Shown one piece after another: positions 9,171-16,916 of a DNA stretch of 64,000 bases. Below the pieces are notes generated by a model. It was not told the DNA's origin. It saw only the letters and a program-made list of their open reading frames with translations, and did not search any database. Numbering within the stretch: position 1 is the first letter of the stretch; each line of letters opens with the position of its first letter. A program made the translations under genes and the position numbers. This DNA comes from Streptomyces ambofaciens ATCC 23877 (GTDB lineage: Bacteria > Actinomycetota > Actinomycetes > Streptomycetales > Streptomycetaceae). The stretch spans positions 6,125,001 through 6,189,000 of the forward strand of contig NZ_CP012382.1 in NCBI RefSeq assembly GCF_001267885.1, in the 5' to 3' direction.

Positions 9171-9331
9171 CGCCTTGGCCGGTCTCCTGGCTTACGGGTA
9201 CCACCGCCCGTGCTCCGCCTTCCCGGGTCCTAGGACCCAGTGGCTGCCCGCGAGGGCCGGAGCCGGACTTCCCGATTCACAGTGGCGAGGGCCGCACCGG
9301 CATCACACCGGATTTCCCGTTCACCAAGGCG
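9171..9331 (-). ncRNA. Cobalamin (AdoCbl) riboswitch upstream of cbiMNQO
   Basis: On the minus strand the leader contains the B12 box GCCAGGAGACCGGCC (within 9192-9177) and the core segments CACTGTGA and GGTG...ATGCCGGT. The outer ends pair perfectly as P1: 9331-9324 (CGCCTTGG) with 9178-9171 (CCAAGG CG). The element lies directly before cbiM, the usual placement for B12-repressed cobalt uptake. Boundaries follow the P1 stem. The sequence motifs are seen; ligand response follows from the family. Confidence 0.92.
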
Positions 9332-9436
9332 TGGCGACAGTAGTGCTCCCGAAGGGGCGGTGACAAGCCGCCCTCCAGTCCTCGGACGCGCGTCGTTCAC
9401 GCAGGTGGCGTCGGCGCACGCGCGTCCCGGTGCCCG

Positions 9437-10030
9437 TCAGCCGCGCCGGTCCCGCTCCGTCCGCCGGACCACCATGTCGCGCAGCCGCTGGGCGAGGGCG
9501 GTCGCGGCTGCGGTCAGGAACACGAAGCTGTACGTGATCTGGAGGACCGTCACGATGCGGGCCGCCTGGCCGCTCGGGGTGATGTCGCCGTACCCGACGG
9601 TCGCCAGCGTGACGATGGTGAAGTACAGGGCGTCGACGCGGGTGCTGAGGCCGACGAACTCGCCCTCGTGCTTGGCGAGGGCGTAGTAGGTGGCCGAGAA
9701 GATGTGCACGGTCAGGACGATCAGCAGGGAGAGGACCGCACCGGGCCGGGAGTCCGGGCGGTTGGTGAACACGTGGCGGATCTGCCGGAGCAGCAGCACG
9801 GCCACGACGGTGAGCGCGAGGGCGAACAGCACCCAGCTCAGTACGGGCCGCCGCGGGCCCAGGTGGTCGAGAGGGAGCAGGAAGTAGGCCACGACCACGG
9901 CCACCGTGACGCCGGCCCGCACCAGCCAGGGACGCACCGTGCGCCAGGCGGTCCGCGGGGGGTCGGTCCGGGGAGGGCCGGCCCGCGGACGGCCGGGCCG
10001 CCGAGGGCCGGACCGGTGGTGCTCCGTCAC
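9437..10030 (-). CDS. Two-TM potassium channel family protein
   Basis: A 197-residue protein with hydrophobic helices near 45-65, 70-90 and 105-130, then a pore loop with the potassium selectivity filter TLATVGYGDITPSG near residues 153-166, and a last helix (IVTVLQITYSFVFLTAAATALA). This is the Ion_trans_2 fold; no RCK domain is present. The GTG at 10030 overlaps the stop of the ClC gene (GTGA), so the two are co-translated. A cation channel coupled to a ClC-type anion protein would be suited to balancing charge or osmolarity; that is inference. Confidence 0.9.
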   Translation of the reverse strand: MTEHHRSGPRRPGRPRAGPPRTDPPRTAWRTVRPWLVRAGVTVAVVVAYFLLPLDHLGPRRPVLSWVLFALALTVVAVLLLRQIRHVFTNRPDSRPGAVLSLLIVLTVHIFSATYYALAKHEGEFVGLSTRVDALYFTIVTLATVGYGDITPSGQAARIVTVLQITYSFVFLTAAATALAQRLRDMVVRRTERDRRG

Positions 10031-11382
10031 CGTGCGGTTCCCCCGCCCGGGCTCTCGGCCGCCGCCGGTTCGGTGCGGCGCACCAACTGGGCGACGACGA
10101 AGGCGACGACCGACGCGATGACGATCAGCGGCGTCTGGTCGTGGGCGTCCTTGCCCATCAGCAGGACCGCCAGCACCGCGCTGGCCAGTGGCAGTCCCGT
10201 CACCGCCGCCGCGGCGGCCGAGATGCCCAGGGCGAGGGCCGGCGTCACCCCGAAGCCCGGCAGACCGGAACACGCGACGGCCGTGGCCGCGCCCAGCAGT
10301 ACGGCCGGGAAGATCGGCCCTCCGCGCAGACTGCCCAACGCGATGCCCCAGGCCAGCCCCTTGCACGCGACCAGGGCGACCAGCGCGCCCACCGACCAGG
10401 CGTGCGGGTCCGCGGCCAGCCGCCCGAGCGTGGCCTGACCGGACAGGGCCGCCTCCGCCGGGGAACGGCCGGTGATCAGGGCGTACGCGCAGAGGCAGGC
10501 GCCCACGGCCACGGCGCACAGGACGGTGCGTGCGGCCGTGTGCCGCCGCGTCCAGGAGACGGTGCGGTGACCCAGCTCGCGGGCCAGTGTGACCAGCACC
10601 GCGATCAGTGCCGCGGTGGGGATGCCCCAGAGGAAGTCGCCCGCGTCCGGGCCGGCGGCCGGGGGGAGGTCCTGCAGGCTCAGGGCGCCGATCTCCAGGC
10701 CCGTCCACTGCCCGAACCCGGTGAAGACCAGGGCGCCCGCCGCACTGGCCAGCAGACAGGGCAGCAACAGGGTGACCAGCTGGGCACCCGCGAGACCCGC
10801 CCCCTCGATCAGCAGGACGGCCGCCGCCACCGGCCCGCCGAGGATGGTGGAGATCGCGGCGGTGGACCCGGCCGTCGCGATGATCGCGCTCGCCCTCGGG
10901 TCGCCGGCCGCCTTCGCCCGCCGTACCGCCAGCAGCGCGAGTCCGCTGCCGACGGCCATCAACGGCGCCTCCGGCCCCAGCACCACACCGAGCGGCAGCG
11001 TGGCCAGCGCGGCCAGGACGGCGCCGGGCAGCGCGCGGGGGCCGACGGGCGCGCCGCCCAGCCCGTTCACCGGCAGATGCCCGCCGCCGCCCGGCATCCT
11101 GGTGACGATCGGCGCGAGGATCAGCCCGGCCAGCAGCAGCGCGGGCAGCGGCCACCACCAGGGCGGGGCGTCGTAGCCGGCCGCCTCGGGCAGCGACGTC
11201 CACACCCAGTGCTGCAGCTGGTGCTGGAACCCGACGAAGAAGAAGCAGGCCAGCGCGACGGGCACGCCCAGCAGGACGCACAGCAGCAACAGCCGCAGAT
11301 AGCCGGGGCTCAACAGCGTGTGCCGCAGGGACTGTTCCGCCCGGCCCGGCACCGCGTTCGCCGGCGGGGGCTGAGTCGCCAC
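10027..11382 (-). CDS. ClC-family chloride channel/antiporter-like protein
   Basis: A 451-residue protein with the ClC helix pattern. Motif positions are recognisable but divergent: GGGGHLPVNG in place of GSGIPE, LGPEAPLM in place of GREGP, and GSLRGGPIFP matching GGxFxP. The extracellular gating glutamate position appears as GPEAP, so a Glu is present. The GTG at 11382 is preferred because a strong GGAGGAGGA lies just before it (11393-11385); an in-frame ATG at 11445 is possible. First gene of a two-gene unit with the ion channel. Channel versus proton antiporter mode cannot be decided here. Confidence 0.87.
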   Translation of the reverse strand: MATQPPPANAVPGRAEQSLRHTLLSPGYLRLLLLCVLLGVPVALACFFFVGFQHQLQHWVWTSLPEAAGYDAPPWWWPLPALLLAGLILAPIVTRMPGGGGHLPVNGLGGAPVGPRALPGAVLAALATLPLGVVLGPEAPLMAVGSGLALLAVRRAKAAGDPRASAIIATAGSTAAISTILGGPVAAAVLLIEGAGLAGAQLVTLLLPCLLASAAGALVFTGFGQWTGLEIGALSLQDLPPAAGPDAGDFLWGIPTAALIAVLVTLARELGHRTVSWTRRHTAARTVLCAVAVGACLCAYALITGRSPAEAALSGQATLGRLAADPHAWSVGALVALVACKGLAWGIALGSLRGGPIFPAVLLGAATAVACSGLPGFGVTPALALGISAAAAAVTGLPLASAVLAVLLMGKDAHDQTPLIVIASVVAFVVAQLVRRTEPAAAESPGGGTAR

Positions 11383-11659
11383 GGTCCTCCTCCGTCCACC
11401 TCGCCCCGGCACCTGGTCCGACGGGGCCGGAGCGCGCGTTCGCACGTGCGCCCCAGTTAACGCGAGGCGGGGCGGGGGCGCATGCGCACGGGGCGTCCCG
11501 GCGAGCGGGCGCCGGGCGGACCGGCCGACGCCGGTTCACCCGTCCGGCGTACCCGCATGGCCGGGCGGCACGGGGGGCCGCAGGCTCGGAGTGACCTGTC
11601 GGCGCCCGGGGCGCCGACGGGCCGAGGCCCGTACGGGGACACGCAGAAAGGACTCGCTC

Positions 11660-12118
11660 ATGAGCCAGCACGCCGCACCTTCTCCCGGCAGGCCGACGCA
11701 CGGCGCAGGCACCCCGCGGTCGGCGGACCGCTCCAGCGGATGGGTGACCGGCGGGGTCGTCTTCGCGGGCGTCCTGCTGCTGCTGAACGGCGCCCTCGCC
11801 GTCCTCCAGGGCATCGCGGCCATCGCCGAGGACGACGTGTACGCCCGCGTCGGCAGCTACGTCTACGAGCTCAACCTCACCGGCTGGGGCATCATCCACG
11901 TCATCCTGGGCGCCCTCCTCCTCGCCACGGGCTACGGACTGCTCAAGGACATGGCCTGGGCGCGTTTCGCGGGCATCTTCCTCGCCTCGATCAGCCTCAT
12001 CGCCCAGTTCCTGTTCCTGCCGTACGCGCCCGTCTGGTCGGTGATCATGATGGCGATCGACGTCTTCGTGATCTGGGCGCTGGCCAGCCGTCAGGACCGG
12101 GCGGACCAGCGGTCCTGA
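11660..12118 (+). CDS. Small four-helix membrane protein, DUF7144 type
   Basis: A 152-residue protein with a Ser/Pro-rich N-terminus followed by four membrane helices (WVTGGVVFAGVLLLLNGALAVL; IIHVILGALLLATGYGLL; FAGIFLASISLIAQFLFLPY; SVIMMAIDVFVIWALA). The conserved text AEDDVYARVGSYVYELNLTGWGIIH and LPYAPVWSVIMMAIDVFVIWAL matches streptomycete DUF7144 proteins as I remember them. Start ATG at 11660 follows AAAGGA with good spacing. Function is unknown. It is followed by a strong hairpin, indicating a monocistronic unit. Confidence 0.82.
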   Translation: MSQHAAPSPGRPTHGAGTPRSADRSSGWVTGGVVFAGVLLLLNGALAVLQGIAAIAEDDVYARVGSYVYELNLTGWGIIHVILGALLLATGYGLLKDMAWARFAGIFLASISLIAQFLFLPYAPVWSVIMMAIDVFVIWALASRQDRADQRS

Positions 12119-12165
12119 GGCTCCCGGCCCATGACCGGCGGGCCCTCGGCACGGAGAGGCCCTGA

Positions 12166-12228
12166 CACGGCGGCGGCGCGGGCCCGGACCGGGGCGCGGG
12201 CCCGGACCGGGCCCGCGCCGCCGCCGTG
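12166..12228 (+). terminator. Large perfect GC hairpin after the DUF7144 gene
   Basis: A perfect 20-bp inverted repeat (arms 12166-12185 and 12209-12228) encloses a 23-base loop. It lies 47 bases after the stop of the membrane protein gene. No U-tract follows, as is common for streptomycete terminators. The loop itself repeats part of the arm (GCGGGCCCGGACC), so alternative pairings exist. Confidence 0.7.
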
Positions 12229-12368
12229 CCGACGACCGGGGGCCCCGGCGACGGACGACCGCCGGGTACGGAGCGTCGCGAATCGTGTCGCTGTTGGGCC
12301 GAACGGGTGACTTGGCGTAAGAATTGGCTGGTGCACGCATTGAAGGCGAGTGAGATCGGGGGGAGCCG

Positions 12369-12761
12369 GTGAACAGCCACGACGTCACCGATGAACAGTG
12401 GGAGGGGCTCGCCCAGGTCGTTCCCCTGCGCGGGCGGGACGCCTGGCCCTCCGCGGTCGGCCACCGGGCGCTGCCGGAGGCGGAGACGGAGACCCGCCGT
12501 CGTTTCGTCGTCCTGAGGGTCAACGTGTTCGCGGACGCCCGCGAGGTCGCCGAGATCCTGATGGCGGGCATCCCGGTCCTCCTGGACCTGACCAGTGCCG
12601 AGGGCGAGGTCGCCAAGCGGGTCCTGGACTTCAGCACGGGAGTCGTCTTCGGCCTGGCCAGCGGCATGCACCGGGTCGACCGCAACGTCTTCCTGCTCAC
12701 CCCGGCCGGCACCGAGGTGAACGGGCTGATGGAAGACGCGGCGGGGGTGCCCGGAGTGTGA
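12369..12761 (+). CDS. SepF-family cell division protein (paralogue)
   Basis: A 130-residue protein with the SepF core: RRFVVLRVNVFADAREVAEILMAGIPVLLDLTSAEGEVAKRVLDFSTGVVFGLASGMHRVDRNVFLLTPAGTEV. SepF polymerises, bends membrane and anchors FtsZ. Compared with the canonical gene next to ylmE/ftsZ, this one is alone and its N-terminal 40 residues lack the usual long acidic linker and the clear amphipathic membrane anchor, so it is probably one of the extra SepF copies of streptomycetes. GTG at 12369 follows GGGGGAG. Role in division is inferred from family. Confidence 0.88.
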   Translation: MNSHDVTDEQWEGLAQVVPLRGRDAWPSAVGHRALPEAETETRRRFVVLRVNVFADAREVAEILMAGIPVLLDLTSAEGEVAKRVLDFSTGVVFGLASGMHRVDRNVFLLTPAGTEVNGLMEDAAGVPGV

Positions 12762-12857
12762 CGCGCCCCGCCGGCCCTGACGGTGCCGTCCCCCGTTCGT
12801 AGGAACCCCGCCCGGAGGGAACGGTTCGCCGTACGGGCGGGGTTCTACGGTCCGCAC

Positions 12858-14012
12858 ATGCCAGTGCCACCTGCGCCGACGGCCCCCGCCGCCCTCCTCC
12901 CGGACCGGCCCCGCGTCACGGAGCTGCGGCTGTCCGCCTTCGCCGGGCACCGGCGCGCCGTGCTGCGGTTCGGGCCGCTCACCGTGCTCGCCGGACCCAG
13001 CGGCTGCGGCAAGACCACCGCGCTCAGGGCGTACGAAGCCCTGGCCCGGCTCGGGGGCGGTGCCCGGCTCGACGCGGCCTTCCCCGACCCGGCCGCCTGC
13101 GTGCCCGAGCGGGCCCGGCCCGACGCCCAGCACCGCCGGGGTTTCCGTATCGGCTGTACGGCCGACGGAACCGAGGGGCCGGTGCACCTCGACGTCGCCG
13201 TGCAGGCGGAACCCGAACTGCGCATCGTGGGGGAGCGGCTGACGGCGGACGGGGTCGTGCTGTTGCAGACGGCCCTGCGCGACCCCGGCCGCCGTGCCGT
13301 CCAGGCGGCCTGGCACACGGCCGGGTCGGCACCCGTGACCCGCGCCCCGCTGCCGGACGACCGGCTCGGGACCCCGCTGCTGCCGCTGCGGGTGGCCGGC
13401 AAGACGGACGGGCAGCGCAGGGTGCTCGCCGCCGCCGAGCAGATGGTGGTCGCCCTGCGCTCCGTCTTCTCCTGCGATCCCCGGCCCGGCCGGATGCGGG
13501 AGCCCGTGCCCAGTGGCTCCGGTCGTCTGCTCGGCGGCTGCGACAACCTCGCCGACGTGCTGTGGCGCACCCGCACCGAGTGCGGCCGGCGCCACGCGCA
13601 GTTCGTCGCGGCGGTACGCGCCGGATGCGCGGGCTCCGTCGCGGACGTGCTGGCCGAGCCGGCGGCCGGCGGCGTGGTCAGCGCGTTGCTCGATCGGGGC
13701 GACGGCGTCCGCACCGGCCTCGCGCGGCTCGGCTACGGCGAGCTTCGCTACCTCGCCCTCGCCCTGCTGTTGTTCACCGGCCCCGGAGTGCTGGAGGTCG
13801 ACCCGGCCGGTGAGGTCCCCGCCGCGTTGCAGACGCTGACCGTGCTCGCCGACGGCTTCGACCGCGGCCTGGACGCGCGCCAGCGCGAGGAACTGCTCCG
13901 CGTGGCGGCGCGGATGTGCGACCGCGGCCACATCCGGCTGGTCGCGGCGGTGGCCGACGCCTCCTGGGCGGCCGGGACGGACGGTGTCACGGTGGTACAC
14001 CTGGACCCGTGA
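12858..14012 (+). CDS. SMC/RecF-like AAA ATPase
   Basis: A 384-residue protein. Near the N-terminus TELRLSAFAGHRRAVLRFGPLTVLAGPSGCGKTTALRAYEALARL is the RecF/SMC-type ATP-binding start with Walker A GPSGCGKTT. Near the end LARLGYGELRYLALALLLFTGPGVLEVDPAGE resembles a degenerate signature plus Walker B, and VAAVADASWAAG resembles the D/H-loop. The central part carries no long coiled coil. The ATG at 12858 is taken as start. Its stop overlaps the MazG-like gene by 4 nt, so the two products probably act together. Substrate (DNA or other) is not evident. Confidence 0.75.
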   Translation: MPVPPAPTAPAALLPDRPRVTELRLSAFAGHRRAVLRFGPLTVLAGPSGCGKTTALRAYEALARLGGGARLDAAFPDPAACVPERARPDAQHRRGFRIGCTADGTEGPVHLDVAVQAEPELRIVGERLTADGVVLLQTALRDPGRRAVQAAWHTAGSAPVTRAPLPDDRLGTPLLPLRVAGKTDGQRRVLAAAEQMVVALRSVFSCDPRPGRMREPVPSGSGRLLGGCDNLADVLWRTRTECGRRHAQFVAAVRAGCAGSVADVLAEPAAGGVVSALLDRGDGVRTGLARLGYGELRYLALALLLFTGPGVLEVDPAGEVPAALQTLTVLADGFDRGLDARQREELLRVAARMCDRGHIRLVAAVADASWAAGTDGVTVVHLDP

Positions 14013-14362
14013 CCGATCTTCCTCACCCGCCCCCCGACCTGCCCGCCCTTCAGCGCAGGCTCGCCGAGTTCGCCGCCGCACGGGACTGGCAGCCCTACCA
14101 CACCCCCAAGAACCTCGTCGCGGCGCTCAGCGTGGAGGCCTCCGAACTCGTCGAGATCTTCCAGTGGTTGACGCCCGAGGAGTCGGCCCGCGTGATGGCC
14201 GACCCGGACACCGCGCACCGGGTCCGGGACGAGGTCGCCGACGTACTGGCGTATCTGCTCCAGTTCTGCGAGGTGCTCGGCGTCGATCCCCTGGCCGCCC
14301 TGGCGGCGAAGATCGAGCGCAACGAACTCCGCTTCCCGGTGCGGAGGGAACCGGGGGCCTGA
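14009..14362 (+). CDS. MazG-like nucleotide pyrophosphohydrolase
   Basis: A 117-residue all-alpha NTP-PPase. The metal-binding helices are visible: NLVAALSVEASELVEIFQWL (E-x-x-E) and HRVRDEVADVLAYLLQFCEVLGVD (E-x-x-D). This size and order match short MazG-like/dCTP-pyrophosphatase enzymes that hydrolyse (d)NTPs to monophosphates. The GTG at 14009 overlaps the preceding ATPase stop. Translational coupling to an SMC-like ATPase is a less usual context and hints at nucleotide-pool or DNA maintenance work. Confidence 0.87.
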   Translation: MTDLPHPPPDLPALQRRLAEFAAARDWQPYHTPKNLVAALSVEASELVEIFQWLTPEESARVMADPDTAHRVRDEVADVLAYLLQFCEVLGVDPLAALAAKIERNELRFPVRREPGA

Positions 14363-14545
14363 GGCGGGGGAGCCGCCAACTCCGTTATTACTCTCCGCAG
14401 TCGGAATCAGGCCCGAAATCAATTTGTTGTCCGAAGATTTCCGCCTTCCTCTGGCTTTTCGTCCCACACGCCTTCACTCTGGGTAGTGGACAGGGAGTTC
14501 GGGCGGACGCGCCGCGAGTGCGTCGGAAACAGACGGGGGCAGCGC

Positions 14546-15016
14546 ATGGACGCTGTTCGGCTCATCGTGACGAGTGGGCGTGCCCTGGCGGCCGGCGGCG
14601 AGGTGCCGGACATCCTGGCGGAGGTGTGGCAGGTGCAGGCCCTGGCGCAGGCGATCGGCAGTCGGCTGGCGGTCCACGGACCACCGGAGCTGCGCGGCGA
14701 GGCGATCGGGCTGACCGAGCTGGCGGGCCGCGGCTGCGGAGTGCTGCACACCCCGGAGCTGGCCCCCGGTGAGCTGCGCGCCGCCCAGCTCACCGAGCTG
14801 GGCGACGCACGGCAGGCCCTGATGCGCCTGGGCACCCTGCTCGGGGAGACCGGCATAGCCCTGGTCGGCATCGCCTGCGCCGCCGACGACGAGGCCACGT
14901 ACTGGCAGTGCATGGAGGCCATCGACGCGGCCGACGAGTCGCGTGACCGGGTCCTGGAGATGCTGCGCAAACTGGCGGACCGGGACGCGGGCTTACCCGC
15001 GCGGGAGGCGGGCTAG
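14546..15016 (+). CDS. DUF6099-type hypothetical protein
   Basis: A 156-residue, mostly helical protein. The segments ILAEVWQVQALAQAIGSRLAVHGPPELRGEA, LLGETGIALVGIACAADDEATYWQCMEAIDAADESRDRV match streptomycete DUF6099 proteins from memory. No signal peptide or catalytic motif is visible. The ATG at 14546 is preceded by GGGGGC. The 183-base upstream gap is the most AT-rich stretch nearby and likely holds its promoter. Function unknown. Confidence 0.78.
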   Translation: MDAVRLIVTSGRALAAGGEVPDILAEVWQVQALAQAIGSRLAVHGPPELRGEAIGLTELAGRGCGVLHTPELAPGELRAAQLTELGDARQALMRLGTLLGETGIALVGIACAADDEATYWQCMEAIDAADESRDRVLEMLRKLADRDAGLPAREAG

Positions 15017-15128
15017 CCGCGCCCCCGCGAGCCGCCGACCGCGCTCCCGCACAGCTCAGCCGGTACGTCCACCCCCGTCCGCCGGACGCCCGCGACGCCC
15101 CCGACCCGCCGGAGACTCCGTCACCCCC

Positions 15129-15379
15129 GGGAGTCCGGTGGGATCTAGGGAGTCCGTCGTCTCCGGGAGTCCGATGGTGTCGGGGGAGTCCGTCGCCCCG
15201 GGAGTGCGGTGGGGTCGGGGGAGTCCGTCACCCCCGGGAGTCCAGTGGTGTCGGGGGAGTCCTTCGTCCCCGGGAGCCCGGTGGGATCGGCGGAGTCCGT
15301 GGCTCCCCGGAGCCCGGTGGGGTCGGGAGACCCCGCGGCCCCCGGACGTCCCGTGGATCCGGGGCGCGAAGAATCTCCC
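15129..15379. repeat. 36-bp tandem repeat array with one 35-bp unit
   Basis: Seven units: 15129-15164, 15165-15199, 15200-15235, 15236-15271, 15272-15307, 15308-15343 and a degenerate 15344-15379. All are 36 bases except the second, which is 35. On the minus strand a full unit encodes the 12-residue motif DPTGLPGxTDSP, a collagen-like Gly/Pro repeat. The odd-length unit shifts the reading frame of the gene read through it. Confidence 0.93.
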
Positions 15380-15510
15380 GCCGACCGGAGGTCGGCGGCC
15401 AGGGCCGACAGGTCCGCGTTCAGCGCCGCCATGAGTTCCTCCATCCGCTGGAGCAGCCCCTTCGGCCGGGCGTCCGCCCCGTCCCGTCGCGGCACGGTCT
15501 CTTCGGACAT
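15145..15510 (-). CDS. Hypothetical protein with 12-residue Gly/Pro repeats, apparently frameshifted
   Basis: An ATG at 15510 follows GAGGAGGG with good spacing and opens MSEETVPRRDGADARPKGLLQRMEELMAALNADLSALAADL, a helical N-terminal domain, then about five copies of a 12-residue repeat (PTGLPGxTDSPD). After the 35-bp unit at 15165-15199 the frame changes and ends at 15145. In the adjacent frame the same repeat motif continues (GATDSPDTIGLPETTDSLDPTGLPG) to a stop at 15056. So the intact ancestor probably ended there. Function unknown; the N-terminal helix could oligomerise. A sequencing slip in the repeat is also possible. Confidence 0.6.
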   Translation of the reverse strand: MSEETVPRRDGADARPKGLLQRMEELMAALNADLSALAADLRSAGDSSRPGSTGRPGAAGSPDPTGLRGATDSADPTGLPGTKDSPDTTGLPGVTDSPDPTALPGRRTPPTPSDSRRRRTP

Positions 15511-15801
15511 GACGCCCTCCTCGGCCCCAGGCCCCCCCACGGAGAGGCCGGCACGGTCGGCGCGCCGGCGCACACCGCCCGGCGCGGAGGCCGGGCGATC
15601 CGGCTCCGTCCCGGCAAACGATCAACGCCGGGCCCGGTCACCGGACGCCCGGTCACCGGACTGCCGGTCACCGGACCGCCGCGCACCGGGCCCCGTGGGT
15701 CATCGCCCGGTCGCCCGGCGGAGGCCGGCGGAGGCCGGGGGATCCGCCGGGCCGGGCGGAGCCTGTGCGGCACACCCGCACCGAGCAGGCAGGATGGAGA
15801 C
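15511..15801. other. Intergenic stretch with short direct repeats
   Basis: Between the repeat protein and the oxidoreductase. Three direct copies of CCGGTCACCGGAC lie at 15634, 15649 and 15664 (15-base period). Each copy is itself partly palindromic (CCGGTxACCGG), so the array can form alternative hairpins. No gene is supported here. It separates divergent genes and must contain both promoters. Confidence 0.55.
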
Positions 15802-16725
15802 ATGGATCTGCGTATCTTCACCGAGCCCCAGCAGGGGGCCACCTACGACACCTTGCTCACCGTGGCCAAGGCCACCGAGGACCTCGGCTTCGACGCCTTC
15901 TTCCGCAGCGACCACTATCTCCGCATGGGCTCGGCGGACGGCCTCCCCGGCCCCACCGACGCCTGGATCACCCTGGCCGGCCTCGCCCGCGAGACCAAGC
16001 GCATCCGGCTCGGCACCCTCATGACCGCCGGCACCTTCCGGCTGCCCGGTGTCCTCGCCATCCAGGTCGCCCAGGTCGACCAGATGTCGGGCGGCCGCGT
16101 CGAGCTGGGCCTGGGCGCCGGCTGGTTCGAGGAGGAGCACAAGGCGTACGGCATCCCCTTCCCCAAGGAGAAGTTCGCCCGCCTGGAGGAGCAGCTGGCG
16201 ATCGTCACCGGTCTGTGGGCCACCGAGACCGGCAAGACCTTCGACTTCCACGGGAAGTTCTACGACCTGACCCAGTCGCCCGCGCTGCCCAAGCCCGCGC
16301 AGACGAAGGTTCCCGTCCTCATCGGCGGCCACGGCGCCACCCGCACGCCGCGCCTGGCCGCCCGGTACGCCGACGAGTTCAACATCCCCTTCGCCTCGCT
16401 CGAGGACACCGAGCGCCAGTTCGCACGGGTGCGGGCCGCCGCCGAGGAGGTCGGCCGCGAGGCCGACGCCCTCACCTACTCCAACGCCCTCGTCGTCTGC
16501 GTCGGCAAGGACGACGCCGAAGTCGCCCGCCGGGCCGCGGTGATCGGCCGCGAGGTCGAGGAGCTGAAGGCCAACGGCCTGGCCGGCTCCCCGGCCGAGG
16601 TCGTCGAGAAGATCGGCCGCTACGCCGAGGCCGGCGCCCAGCGGATCTACCTCCAGGTCCTCGACCTCGACGACCTGGACCACCTGGAACTGATCTCCTC
16701 CCAGGTCCAGTCGCAGCTGTCATGA
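15802..16725 (+). CDS. LLM-class F420-dependent oxidoreductase
   Basis: A 307-residue luciferase-like TIM barrel. Diagnostic text includes GFDAFFRSDHYLRMG near residue 30, RIRLGTLMTAGTFRLPGVLAIQVAQVDQMSGGRVELGLGAGWFEEEHKAYGIPFP (70-125), and PVLIGGHGATRTPRLAARYADEFN (about 170-195). These match actinobacterial LLM enzymes that use coenzyme F420 rather than FMN. The ATG at 15802 starts directly on the first beta strand (MDLRIFTE). No pathway neighbours are present, so the substrate cannot be named. Confidence 0.9.
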   Translation: MDLRIFTEPQQGATYDTLLTVAKATEDLGFDAFFRSDHYLRMGSADGLPGPTDAWITLAGLARETKRIRLGTLMTAGTFRLPGVLAIQVAQVDQMSGGRVELGLGAGWFEEEHKAYGIPFPKEKFARLEEQLAIVTGLWATETGKTFDFHGKFYDLTQSPALPKPAQTKVPVLIGGHGATRTPRLAARYADEFNIPFASLEDTERQFARVRAAAEEVGREADALTYSNALVVCVGKDDAEVARRAAVIGREVEELKANGLAGSPAEVVEKIGRYAEAGAQRIYLQVLDLDDLDHLELISSQVQSQLS

Positions 16726-16916
16726 CCCGATGAACCCACCCCCCGAACGACCGGGGGACGCGGTGACGCCGCCCCTCGAATAACGGAAGGCGCCGGTCAC
16801 CCGCCCTGTGCGATGGTGTGATCGTCGTCCTGCCGGAGCCCCCGGGATCAACCGCCCCGGGGGCTCCCGCGCGTACGGCGTCCCGTAAGCGACCGCCGGC
16901 CGGAGAGGCCCTGCCC

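Noticed and set aside
9437..12712. A minus-strand open frame of 1091 codons across the channel, ClC and SepF region
   Set aside because: It holds the ion channel only at its end; elsewhere it runs antisense or out of frame to ClC, DUF7144 and SepF genes with better homology and ribosome sites.
15634..15678. Three 15-base repeats considered as a CRISPR or iteron array
   Set aside because: Unit is too short, spacers are 2 bases, and no replication or Cas genes are near; kept only as a short repeat.
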